A DNA stretch of 64,000 nt from NCBI GenBank assembly GCA_905233165.1, contig CAJODL010000012.1:1-64000 (forward strand). The letters run 5' to 3'. Each line of letters starts with the position of its first letter. Position 1 is the first letter of the stretch. Positions 16,973 to 24,232 of the stretch are shown here, one piece after another. A model generated the notes under the pieces. That model worked only from the letters and a program-made list of their open reading frames with translations, was not told where the DNA came from and ran no database searches. The stretch comes from an uncultured Prevotella sp. Lineage in GTDB: Bacteria > Bacteroidota > Bacteroidia > Bacteroidales > Bacteroidaceae. Both the position numbers and the translations under genes were made by a program.

Positions 16973-18166
16973 TTATCTTCTCTCGTTTGGGTGTGCCAGA
17001 TAATATGCTCTCAGCGCTGTAGAAGAAACCTTTATGAAACCTTTGGCGTCTTCAGATGACCAAGCTTTTGCAGTTTCACCATATTCGCCCAGTTTGTTCT
17101 TAACGAGGTCATTAGGAGAATCAACGCCAACAGTCTGGAAACACAGAGGATGCAATTCTAAGGTTACCTCACCTGTAACGTTTCGCTGTGATGATGTCAG
17201 CATAGCCTCGATATCTGGCATTACTGGCTCCAAGTACTGTGACTCGTGGAGGAACATACCATACCAGTTGCTGACCTGGTCTTTCCAATATTGCTGCCAC
17301 TTAGAAAGAGTGAATTTCTCAAGGAATCTGTGTGCTCCAATAATGAGCATTGGAGCTGCAGCCTCAAAACCTACACGACCCTTGATACCAATGATAGTAT
17401 CACCAACGTGGCAGTCACGACCGATGCCGTATGCAGCACCGATTTCTTCTACAGCCTGAATAGCCTTTATCTTGTCATCATATTTTACACCGTTAACGCT
17501 GCATAATTCTCCTTTTTCAAAGCCGAGCTTCAATGTCTCTGGACCTTCTTTTGTAGGGTGCTTCAGATAAGCACTCTCAGGCAGTCCCTGCTTAGAATCG
17601 AGAATCTCGCCGCCACAGATAGAGGTTCCCCAGATACCTACATTATATGAATACTTCAGCTTTGTGAAGTCAGCATGGAAACCATGTGCGTTAAGGTAGT
17701 CAATCTCTTCCTGACGTGAGAGGTTACCGTCACGAGTAAGGGTGATAATCTCAACACCAGGAGCCATAACGAGGAATGTCATATCAAAACGAATCTGGTC
17801 ATTGCCAGCGCCAGTAGAACCATGAGCGATAGCATCAGCACCTATTTCGTTTGCATAGCGAGCGATGGCGATAGCCTGGAATATACGCTCTGAGCTGACG
17901 GAGATAGGGTAACAGTTGTTACGCAACACATTACCATATACCATGTATTTCAGAGACTTCTCATAATACTCCTGTGTCACATCGAGAGTGACATATTCTT
18001 TGGCGCCCAGCTTGTAAGCGTTTTCTTCGTTTGTCTTTAATTGTTCTGCTGAAAAACCACCAGTATTGGCACATGCTGCATAAACCTCATATCCATCCTG
18101 TGCCAATTTCATTACTGTGTATGAGGTATCAAGACCTCCACTGAAAGCTACTACTACTTTTTTCAT
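16973..18166 (-). CDS. argG: Argininosuccinate synthase
   Basis: 397 residues. The N-terminal PP-loop AFSGGLDTSYTV and the citrulline/aspartate-binding segments, including AIAHGSTGAGNDQIRF, are present. It condenses citrulline and aspartate with ATP to argininosuccinate. The length matches the ArgG family. It is the third cistron after argR and the GNAT gene, separated from the latter by a 55-nt gap with a heptamer array. argH is not in this window. Confidence 0.97.
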   Translation of the reverse strand: MKKVVVAFSGGLDTSYTVMKLAQDGYEVYAACANTGGFSAEQLKTNEENAYKLGAKEYVTLDVTQEYYEKSLKYMVYGNVLRNNCYPISVSSERIFQAIAIARYANEIGADAIAHGSTGAGNDQIRFDMTFLVMAPGVEIITLTRDGNLSRQEEIDYLNAHGFHADFTKLKYSYNVGIWGTSICGGEILDSKQGLPESAYLKHPTKEGPETLKLGFEKGELCSVNGVKYDDKIKAIQAVEEIGAAYGIGRDCHVGDTIIGIKGRVGFEAAAPMLIIGAHRFLEKFTLSKWQQYWKDQVSNWYGMFLHESQYLEPVMPDIEAMLTSSQRNVTGEVTLELHPLCFQTVGVDSPNDLVKNKLGEYGETAKAWSSEDAKGFIKVSSTALRAYYLAHPNERR

Positions 18167-18189
18167 AAGTCTTATATATGTTTTAATTA

Positions 18190-18224
18190 TTAACTCTTAA
18201 CTTTTAACTCTTAACTCTTAACTA
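18190..18224. repeat. Heptamer array, 5 units (TTAACTC)
   Basis: TTAACTC, TTAACTT, TTAACTC, TTAACTC and TTAACTA in strict phase; the last unit contains the stop codon of the GNAT gene. It lies upstream of argG. Confidence 0.9.
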
Positions 18225-18848
18225 AAAATCTATTCCTCTTTTCGCCAGTGTTTTCATAACATCCTGAAAGACGCTGGCTGGCGTTGGCTCTCCCTTATGT
18301 TGTTTGGGGTCATAGAGCATACCTGTGCAGATACAGAATTTCCTGTTCTTTGCCACAAGGATATCGTGATTTATGCACCCCCGGCATCCTCTCCAGAAAG
18401 CATCATCATCAGTTAGTTGGTTGAAACTTACTGGAACATATCCCAATGCTGTATTCATCTTCATGACGGCATCACCGGATGTCAATGAGAATATCTTTGC
18501 CTCCGGCCATCGCACTCTTGCAAGTGTGAAGGTGTAGTCCTTGATGTGTTTTGCTACACCAAGTCCTTGATAGTCAGGATGTACAATAAGACCCGATGTG
18601 GTAACATACTGCTTATTACCCCATGTCTCGATGTATGAGAAACCAACGAACTTGTCGTTCTCGTCAAGGGCGATAACGGCTTTTCCTTCTTTCATCTTTG
18701 TGGCTACATATTCATGGGTGCGTTCTGCAATACCAGTGCCACGCTTTTTGGCAGCTTCGCGGATTGTGTCAAGAATCTCGTCCACATACTTCTCATGGGA
18801 TGCGTCAGCGACCAATATGCGAATGTTATGTTTGTTTTCTGTATTCAT
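18222..18848 (-). CDS. GNAT N-acyltransferase, candidate N-acyl(succinyl)glutamate synthase
   Basis: 208 residues with a GNAT fold: VGFSYIETWGNKQYVTTSGLIVHPDYQGLGVAKHI contains the beta4-strand and the acyl-CoA-binding Q-x-x-G-x-G/A loop. Its position between argR and argG matches the Bacteroides gene reported from mutant fitness data as the missing first enzyme of arginine synthesis (N-succinylglutamate synthase). No classical argA or argJ is in the operon. The C-terminus carries four cysteines (RGCRGC and KFCICTG) that could bind metal, unusual for a simple GNAT. Function is inferred from context and recalled precedent. Confidence 0.7.
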   Translation of the reverse strand: MNTENKHNIRILVADASHEKYVDEILDTIREAAKKRGTGIAERTHEYVATKMKEGKAVIALDENDKFVGFSYIETWGNKQYVTTSGLIVHPDYQGLGVAKHIKDYTFTLARVRWPEAKIFSLTSGDAVMKMNTALGYVPVSFNQLTDDDAFWRGCRGCINHDILVAKNRKFCICTGMLYDPKQHKGEPTPASVFQDVMKTLAKRGIDF

Positions 18849-18864
18849 TATTTATTTTATTATC

Positions 18865-18900
18865 TTTTTTACTCCCTTTTTCACTCCTCTTTTTAATCAT
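18865..18900. repeat. 12-nt repeats between argR and GNAT gene
   Basis: Three units of about 12 nt (T-tract followed by ACTCCC or a variant) fill the gap after argR. The same word appears inverted at 20970-21005. Confidence 0.65.
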
Positions 18901-19400
18901 AAATCTGGAATAACAGCGCTCAGTTGATCTGTTATTTCCAAATGGGTTACACCTTCTCTTATTACGAGGAAGATAGTATCATCTCCTGCTATTGTTCCAA
19001 GAACATCCTTCAGGGCAGCAGAGTCTATATTACTTGCTATGCCGTTTGCAAACCCTGGGCGAGTGTGTATCACTGCCATATTGCCTGAGAAGGAAATGCC
19101 ACGATATGCATTTTGAATATTCTGTGTAACTTCAGAAGTTACTCCTTGTGCATGCTGTACAGGATTATGTTGCCTCTTGTATGCAGTCTCGCGTGGAATG
19201 GTATAATAGTAATTACCGTCACCATTTGTGGCTTTAGCAACTTTCAATCGTTTGAAGTCGCGTGACAGCGTACTTTGTGTGACGAAAATATTTTGGCGGG
19301 CAAGAGCCTGTATGACTTCCTCCTGAGAACTCAATTCGTTCTGAGTCAGCAAGAGCCTCAATGCCGCCAGTCTATCGTTTTTATTATATGTCTTTTGCAT
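18897..19400 (-). CDS. argR: Arginine repressor ArgR
   Basis: 167 residues. The N-terminal winged helix contains the recognition segment TQSTLSRDFKRL (about 42-53), and the C-terminal arginine-binding hexamerisation domain ends with the AGDDTIFLVIRE region. It senses arginine and controls arginine biosynthesis. As first cistron of the arg-pro run it is probably autoregulated: several ATGCA-type palindromes overlap and flank the promoter just upstream. Length is normal (about 150-170). Confidence 0.95.
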   Translation of the reverse strand: MQKTYNKNDRLAALRLLLTQNELSSQEEVIQALARQNIFVTQSTLSRDFKRLKVAKATNGDGNYYYTIPRETAYKRQHNPVQHAQGVTSEVTQNIQNAYRGISFSGNMAVIHTRPGFANGIASNIDSAALKDVLGTIAGDDTIFLVIREGVTHLEITDQLSAVIPDL

Positions 19401-19460
19401 ATATTCTTGATTTTATCAAGTCTCAATTGCAATGTTGCGATATTTTATTGTTTCAGTTTG

Positions 19461-19492
19461 CAAAGGTATGAATTTTTATGCAAACAACCAAA
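19461..19492 (-). promoter_or_regulatory. Promoter of the argR-argG-argCD-pro operon
   Basis: On the minus strand TTTG (19492-19489), a 20-nt spacer and TACCTTTG (19468-19461) match the Bacteroidetes consensus exactly. The -7 box is about 60 nt upstream of the argR ATG. Confidence 0.8.
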
Positions 19493-19523
19493 TAAAAATG
19501 CAAAAATATGCAGATTTTTGCAT
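19467..19523. promoter_or_regulatory. Candidate ARG-box cluster (ArgR operators)
   Basis: TATGAATTTTTATGCA (19467-19482) lies between the -33 and -7 boxes and resembles an ARG box. Upstream, ATGCAAAAATATGCA (19498-19512) and the palindrome ATGCAGATTTTTGCAT (19508-19523) overlap. The arrangement suggests repression of the operon by ArgR; the Bacteroidales operator consensus was not checked. Confidence 0.6.
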
Positions 19524-19564
19524 TTTTTGTACAATTATGCTATTTTTCCACCTATCATCAAAAT

Positions 19565-19742
19565 AAATAAGCCCCCTGTCATCGCTGTCATCTGTCATCG
19601 TTTGATTTTGGAGCTTATATTTTTCCTTAGGATTCTTATGAAATAAGGCTTTTTTTTGTTTCCCTTAATGGTAAATTTTTATCACTTACCCATAACTGGC
19701 ATCGATGACGATGACAACGATGACAGGGGGGTAATTTATTTT
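19565..19742. repeat. Long imperfect inverted repeat (GTCATCG-type)
   Basis: Arms at about 19573-19603 and 19703-19735 contain repeated GTCATC/GATGAC words ending in a run of C or G (CCCCCTGTCATCG on one side, CGATGACAGGGGGG on the other). Partial copies of the same words recur at 19820-19850 just before the hom stop codon. No coding potential is evident. Together with the ARG boxes this accounts for most of the 454-nt gap between argR and hom. Confidence 0.65.
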
Positions 19743-19768
19743 TGTAAGGGTAGGGTAATTTGCAGAGC

Positions 19769-19791
19769 CACTTTATTATATATATAAAGTG
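19769..19791. terminator. AT-rich hairpin downstream of hom
   Basis: CACTTTAT and ATAAAGTG form 8-bp arms around an alternating AT centre about 70 nt past the hom stop codon. It has no T tract, so a terminator role is only possible. Confidence 0.35.
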
Positions 19792-19854
19792 AACTAAATT
19801 TCTCAGAATAAATAGGGGATGTTGTCAACTGTCAACTGTCATCGCTTGATTCGA

Positions 19855-20958
19855 TTACACCCCTGCTGCGTATAATATGTCAGAGAAGACGCCTGCTGCT
19901 GTTACGCCTGCTCCTGCGCCGTAGCCCTGAATAATCATAGGGTGGGGGTTGTAGCGCTCTGTATGGATAAGGATAATATTGTTGGAGCCTTCAAGGTGAA
20001 AAGCTGGGTGCTTGGAATCGACCTTGTCGAGGCTTACGGAACATTTGCCGTTGTCCAGTTTTGCTACAAAGCGCAAATGCTGATTATTTTTCTCAACCTC
20101 CTTGCGGAGTTGTTCGAAGTGGTCGTCAAGCTGTGGCAACTTCTTCCAGAAGTCATCAAGTGTTCCTTCAAAATATTCGTTGGGGACAAAGAGATGTTTC
20201 TCAACATCTTCTTGGCTGACATCATATCCGCTTTCGCGAGCCAGGATAACGAGCTTGCGTATCACATCGATTCCAGAGAGGTCTATGCGTGGGTCGGGCT
20301 CGGAGAAGTGTGCCTCTTTTGCCTTCAATACCGCCTGAGAGAAAGTACATGTTTCGCTCAGGTGTGTGAAAATATAGTTTAAGGTGCCAGAAAGAACAGC
20401 CTCTATCTTAGTAATCTTATCGCCGGAAGAAACGAGGTGGTCGATAGTTCTGATAAGAGGCAAACCAGCGCCCACATTTGTTTCGTATTTATACATTACA
20501 CCATTGTTGATGGCTGTTGTCTTCAGCTTGCGGAAACTCTCTAAATCGCCGCTGGCAGCAACTTTATTGGCACAGACAACAGAGATGTTGTGCTCGATAA
20601 ATTCCTGATATAAAGCGGCTATCTCATAGCTTGCTGTGCAGTCAACAAAGACAAGGGGATGGATAACCTGTTCACGTAAAGCCAGTACCTCGTCATGAAT
20701 AATCTGAAGGCTTGACTTCGGATTATTCGAGAAAATGCTTCGGAAAGCACTCAGGTCGTTATCGCTTAAACTTAATTTCTCTAAATCTATTCCGCGTGGG
20801 TTAGTCATGATATTGAATATATCAACGATTCCCACTACATTCAGTAGAATGTCTCTGTTGCGGAACAATGTCTGCTGTTGGTTAGCTATCTGTTGAAGCA
20901 AAGTACCTCCGACGGTACCAGTGCCGCATAATACGATGTTTAGCTTGTGTTGCTGCAT
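19855..20958 (-). CDS. hom: Homoserine dehydrogenase, stand-alone (ThrA C-half type)
   Basis: 367 residues covering an N-terminal Rossmann fold (LCGTGTVGGTLLQQI) and the catalytic domain (ANKVAASGDL, KYETNVGAGLPLI, AVLSGTLNYIF, EPDPRIDLSGIDV). Sequence features match the dehydrogenase half of bifunctional ThrA (aspartokinase-homoserine dehydrogenase) rather than the monofunctional Hom with ACT domain. No kinase half is attached; a separate aspartokinase is at 55473. It makes homoserine for threonine and methionine. It is the last gene of DUF3467-rhaM-folB-hom. Confidence 0.88.
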   Translation of the reverse strand: MQQHKLNIVLCGTGTVGGTLLQQIANQQQTLFRNRDILLNVVGIVDIFNIMTNPRGIDLEKLSLSDNDLSAFRSIFSNNPKSSLQIIHDEVLALREQVIHPLVFVDCTASYEIAALYQEFIEHNISVVCANKVAASGDLESFRKLKTTAINNGVMYKYETNVGAGLPLIRTIDHLVSSGDKITKIEAVLSGTLNYIFTHLSETCTFSQAVLKAKEAHFSEPDPRIDLSGIDVIRKLVILARESGYDVSQEDVEKHLFVPNEYFEGTLDDFWKKLPQLDDHFEQLRKEVEKNNQHLRFVAKLDNGKCSVSLDKVDSKHPAFHLEGSNNIILIHTERYNPHPMIIQGYGAGAGVTAAGVFSDILYAAGV

Positions 20959-20969
20959 ATTGAATTTAT

Positions 20970-21005
20970 GGGAGTTAAAAAGGGAGTTAAAAAGGGAGTT
21001 AAAGG
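20970..21005. repeat. 12-nt tandem repeat, 3 units
   Basis: GGGAGTTAAAAA occurs twice and a variant once, filling the gap between hom and folB. Confidence 0.8.
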
Positions 21006-21379
21006 GGGGATTGCATAGTTATTCTTATTCCAGCTCCGTCACAGTCAGCTGAAAAGGGTGGGGCAACTTTCTTGATGTCGATGGTAGCACTTTCTGTTAA
21101 GGGAAAGTGAGCGAAAATGCTTTTGCCTATGCGTTTAGCAACATGTTCGAGGAGATTGCTTGGAACAGTCATCTCTTCTTTTACGATGTCAGCCAAAGTG
21201 GCATAGTTCAAAGTGTCATTCACATCGTCAGAATCACATGCTGGCTCAAGGGGATATAGAACAGAAACGTTGACAATGTAATCATTACCAACATTACGTT
21301 CTTGCTTCTGCACTCCATGAAAAGCATGAAATCTTAGATTATCGAGATAAATGGTGCCCAATAGATATTGATTAGTCAA
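20999..21379 (-). CDS. folB: Dihydroneopterin aldolase
   Basis: About 126 residues from a TTG codon at 21379, which overlaps the rhaM stop (TTGACTAA) and gives the usual short N-terminus before IYLDNLRFHAFHGV. An ATG at 21424 would add 15 unconserved residues and a 53-nt overlap. The DHNA fold signatures HGVQKQER, NYATLADIV and LLEHVAKRIGKSIF (active-site Glu/His region) are present. It converts dihydroneopterin to hydroxymethyldihydropterin in folate synthesis and acts as an octamer. Confidence 0.9.
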   Translation of the reverse strand: MTNQYLLGTIYLDNLRFHAFHGVQKQERNVGNDYIVNVSVLYPLEPACDSDDVNDTLNYATLADIVKEEMTVPSNLLEHVAKRIGKSIFAHFPLTESATIDIKKVAPPFSADCDGAGIRITMQSPL

Positions 21380-21692
21380 GATGGAAGACTTCTTTGATTG
21401 GAATGGTGATAGGAGAGTTGTCATTTGGATTTACCTCCATAATATCAGCCATCATGTCCCACCATTTCTGGGTTATAGGGTCAATACCATTGGATGTGTC
21501 TTGAGTATTGCCATCACCTTCACACTCCTGATAGCCAAACAAGATGTTTGTGTCCTTATCCCAATAAATGGAATAGTTGCTGACGCCGCTATCCTTTATC
21601 ATCTTTACCAATTCCGGCCAGATGGCAGCATGGCGTTTCTGGTATTCCTCTTCGCAACCAGGCTTGAGGTACATTTTAAAAGCGAATCTCAT
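21372..21692 (-). CDS. rhaM: L-rhamnose mutarotase
   Basis: 106 residues of the RhaM (former DUF718) family: RFAFKMYLKPGCEEEYQKRHAAIWPEL contains the catalytic His of the YxxRH block, and TQKWWDMMADIMEV carries the conserved tryptophans. It interconverts alpha and beta L-rhamnose for catabolism. It sits between DUF3467 and folB, not in a rhamnose operon, although the window's left edge holds a rhamnosidase-like gene. Its start is 3 nt after the DUF3467 stop. Confidence 0.93.
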   Translation of the reverse strand: MRFAFKMYLKPGCEEEYQKRHAAIWPELVKMIKDSGVSNYSIYWDKDTNILFGYQECEGDGNTQDTSNGIDPITQKWWDMMADIMEVNPNDNSPITIPIKEVFHLD

Positions 21693-21695
21693 ATT

Positions 21696-22016
21696 TTATG
21701 CTTCTCCAAAAGGGTTTGCTGTTCTTGGTGGAACTGGGGCACTCGTATTTGCTCTTGTATCGAGGGGTATCTGGCCAAATTCCTTTTCGTAGCGCATTAC
21801 GTTGTCTTGCAAAGCCAGCATAAGACGCTTTGCATGTTCTGGAGCCAATATTACACGGCTTACTACCTGTGCCTTTTCGAGTCCAGGCAGGGTAGCAGAA
21901 AGGTCCATAACAAATTCTGCATGGGAGTGTGAGATAATAGCGAAGTTGCTATATACTCCACGAGCTATTTCTGGTGATAAGTCAAGTTGAAGTTGATTGT
22001 CTTTTTGGTTTGCCAT
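21696..22016 (-). CDS. DUF3467 domain protein
   Basis: 106 residues from the ATG at 22016 (MANQKDNQ). The frame extends further to 22043, but that codon lies inside the promoter -7 box (22041-22048), which argues for the shorter form. The family pattern is visible: LSPEIARGVYSNFAIISHSHAEFVMDL followed by VVSRVILAPEHAKRLMLALQDN and a Pro-rich tail. Widespread in Bacteroidetes, function unknown. It is the first gene of its operon. Confidence 0.88.
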   Translation of the reverse strand: MANQKDNQLQLDLSPEIARGVYSNFAIISHSHAEFVMDLSATLPGLEKAQVVSRVILAPEHAKRLMLALQDNVMRYEKEFGQIPLDTRANTSAPVPPRTANPFGEA

Positions 22017-22040
22017 AATCGTTTGTTTTAAATTTTCGTG

Positions 22041-22048
22041 CAAAGATA
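22041..22048 (-). promoter_or_regulatory. -7 box for the DUF3467-rhaM-folB-hom operon
   Basis: The minus strand reads TATCTTTG, 25 nt upstream of the chosen ATG. No good -33 TTTG is seen. It fixes the DUF3467 start. Confidence 0.5.
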
Positions 22049-22128
22049 GTTTTTTTCTCCATATTTGTATCAGGCTTTTCTGAGTTTTATTTTTCGATTC
22101 TTAATAAACCTTAAAATATTCAATGCTC

Positions 22129-22137
22129 TGTGGATAA
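22129..22137 (-). promoter_or_regulatory. Single perfect DnaA box
   Basis: TTATCCACA on the minus strand, in the divergent region between the DUF3467 operon and the operon that ends in dnaA, 16 nt upstream of the amidase -7 box. One box does not make an origin, but it could allow DnaA to regulate its own operon. Confidence 0.5.
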
Positions 22138-22152
22138 GTAAAAAAAAAAAAT

Positions 22153-22160
22153 TACCTTTG
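22153..22160 (+). promoter_or_regulatory. -7 box for the amidase-mce-dnaA operon (TACCTTTG)
   Basis: TACCTTTG lies 22 nt before the amidase ATG. At the -33 position the sequence is TGTG, part of the DnaA box, so DnaA binding would cover the upstream promoter element. Confidence 0.6.
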
Positions 22161-22181
22161 CAAGGTTTTTCCACGTAACAT

Positions 22182-23318
22182 ATGTATAGGTTACAGCATA
22201 TAATAGTATTGTGTTTTATGTTGGCTGTTGCAGTTAGCATGGGCGCTAAGTCATTCACTCTCGTGATTGATGCAGGGCATGGTGGACATGATGCTGGGGC
22301 GATTGGCGCTTTCTCGAAAGAGAAGAACATAAATCTTAATGTTGCGCTTGCTTTTGGAAAATATGTTGAGCAGAACTGCCCTGATGTAAAGGTTATCTAT
22401 ACAAGAAAGACTGATGTGTTTGTTACGTTGAACGGACGTGCAGAAATCGCTAATAAGGCAAAAGCAGATTTGTTCATCAGTATCCATACGAATTCTCTGC
22501 CCAGTGGTCGCATATCAAGGGGTATGGAGACATATACCTTAGGAATGCATAGGGCGGCAGATAACTTGGAGGTTGCAAAGAGAGAGAACCAGGTAATCCT
22601 TCAGGAAAAAGGCTATAGAGAGACATATCAAGGATTTAACCCAAATTCTGCAGAGAGTTATATTATCTTTGAGTTTATGCAGGATAATAATATGCAGAAA
22701 AGCGTGGAACTGGCGAAATATGTGCAAAGTAATGCCTGTTCAATGGCTGGACGTATAAACAAAGGCGTCAAGCAGGCCGGTTTCCTCGTGCTCAGAGCGA
22801 CATCTATGCCAAGTTGCCTGATAGAATTAGGCTTTATTTCTACTCCTGATGAAGAGAGATTTCTGAATAGTCCTGACGGTATAGATAGATTAGCAAGAGG
22901 CATATATAATGCTTTTGCTCAATATAAAAACAACAACAGTAGCTTGAGGGCTTCGATAATAATGGAAAAGCCACAAGTGCTACAAGAAGAAAGAAGGGTA
23001 GAGGAGACTCCTGTAAAAACAGATGTTGTAGAGTCCCCTGTTCCTACGCCACAGCCTGTACAACCTATCCAACCTGTTCAGCCTTCTCCTATCATATATA
23101 AGGTGCAGGTGTTGGTCGCTGAGAGAGTCCTTAAACAGAATGATTATCGTTTGAAGGGACGAACAGACCTTGATTATTATAAAGAAGGAGGAATGGTAAA
23201 ATATACCATAGGTTCTTTTGATTCAATGAGTGAAGCAAATAAATGTCGTAACGAATTAAATAAAATTTTCCCTGGATGTTTTGTAATAAAGTTTAGGGAT
23301 GGAAGGAGAGTACAATGA
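22182..23318 (+). CDS. N-acetylmuramoyl-L-alanine amidase (Amidase_3) with C-terminal SPOR-like tail
   Basis: 378 residues. A signal peptide (to about 21) is followed by the zinc amidase domain with His33 in DAGHGG, Glu47, His102 in SIHTNS and catalytic Glu215 in LIELGF. A Pro/Gln/Val linker (about 285-310) leads to a C-terminal domain (YKVQVLV to CFVIKF) that looks like a SPOR peptidoglycan-binding module. It cleaves the bond between MurNAc and L-Ala, probably during cell separation. It overlaps the MCE gene by 4 nt (ATGA) and starts the operon that ends in dnaA. Confidence 0.92.
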   Translation: MYRLQHIIVLCFMLAVAVSMGAKSFTLVIDAGHGGHDAGAIGAFSKEKNINLNVALAFGKYVEQNCPDVKVIYTRKTDVFVTLNGRAEIANKAKADLFISIHTNSLPSGRISRGMETYTLGMHRAADNLEVAKRENQVILQEKGYRETYQGFNPNSAESYIIFEFMQDNNMQKSVELAKYVQSNACSMAGRINKGVKQAGFLVLRATSMPSCLIELGFISTPDEERFLNSPDGIDRLARGIYNAFAQYKNNNSSLRASIIMEKPQVLQEERRVEETPVKTDVVESPVPTPQPVQPIQPVQPSPIIYKVQVLVAERVLKQNDYRLKGRTDLDYYKEGGMVKYTIGSFDSMSEANKCRNELNKIFPGCFVIKFRDGRRVQ

Positions 23319-24232
23319 AAAAGTTTTTTTCAAGAGAAGTAAAAATAGCTTTGACAGCTATTGTGGCCATCGTGCTTTTGTTTTTCGGGTTGAATTTCCT
23401 GAAGGGTATGTCATTGTTCGATAACAATGTGGAGTACAAGATGACGTTTACTGACCTGAAAGGTCTTTCGAAAAATACGTCTATCTATGCAAACGGATAC
23501 AAAGTCGGAACAATTAAAGATATATTATTCGACTTTGAAAAGCAAGGCCCCATTGAGGTTGAATGTGATATAGACCCACGTCTATACATACCTTATGGTA
23601 CAAAGGCAAAGATAGAAACAGACCTGATGGGAAATATAAAGGTTAGCCTGCTGCTTGGTAAGCAAGGAGCACAGCGTTTGAAGCCAGGTGATGTCATAGA
23701 AGGTATTGATGAGAAAGGGGCAATGACTCAAGTTGCAGAAATGATGCCTAATGTTCAAGCTATCATACCAAAAGTGGACAGTATTATGACAAATCTCAAC
23801 ATGATACTCTCCAATCCAGCACTTGTTAGTATTCTTACTAATATGGATGGAATGTCTGCAAACTTAAAGGAGACGACATCAGAACTTAATGGACTGATGA
23901 AGGAACTGCACTATGCTATGCCAGGCATGATGAAACATGCAAACAATACCCTTGCCCATACTGAAAAACTGTCTAAAAATCTGAGTGACATAGATGTTAA
24001 TGGCATGATGGCAAAGATTGATCATACACTTAGCAATGTTGAGAGTATGACAACGGCATTGAATTCAAAAGAAGGTACTGTTGGACTCCTTCTGCACGAT
24101 GCTGCTGCATATAATCACCTCTCTTCAACATTGTCACATGTTGATTCTCTGATGATTGATCTTAAGGCTCATCCAATGAGATATGTTCATTTCTCTATAT
24201 TTGGCAGAAAAGAGAAGAAGGATAAGAAATGA
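23315..24232 (+). CDS. MlaD/MCE-family lipid transport protein
   Basis: 305 residues. A single N-terminal membrane anchor (about 8-30) is followed by an MCE domain (DLKGLSKNTSIYANGYKVGTIKDI through GNIKVSLLLG) and a long helical C-terminus. MlaD-type proteins form hexameric rings that pass phospholipids across the periplasm between membranes. The MlaE/MlaF partners are not adjacent, so they are expected elsewhere. It overlaps both neighbours by ATGA junctions (amidase upstream, dnaA downstream), which makes its expression tightly linked to dnaA. Confidence 0.9.
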   Translation: MKKFFSREVKIALTAIVAIVLLFFGLNFLKGMSLFDNNVEYKMTFTDLKGLSKNTSIYANGYKVGTIKDILFDFEKQGPIEVECDIDPRLYIPYGTKAKIETDLMGNIKVSLLLGKQGAQRLKPGDVIEGIDEKGAMTQVAEMMPNVQAIIPKVDSIMTNLNMILSNPALVSILTNMDGMSANLKETTSELNGLMKELHYAMPGMMKHANNTLAHTEKLSKNLSDIDVNGMMAKIDHTLSNVESMTTALNSKEGTVGLLLHDAAAYNHLSSTLSHVDSLMIDLKAHPMRYVHFSIFGRKEKKDKK

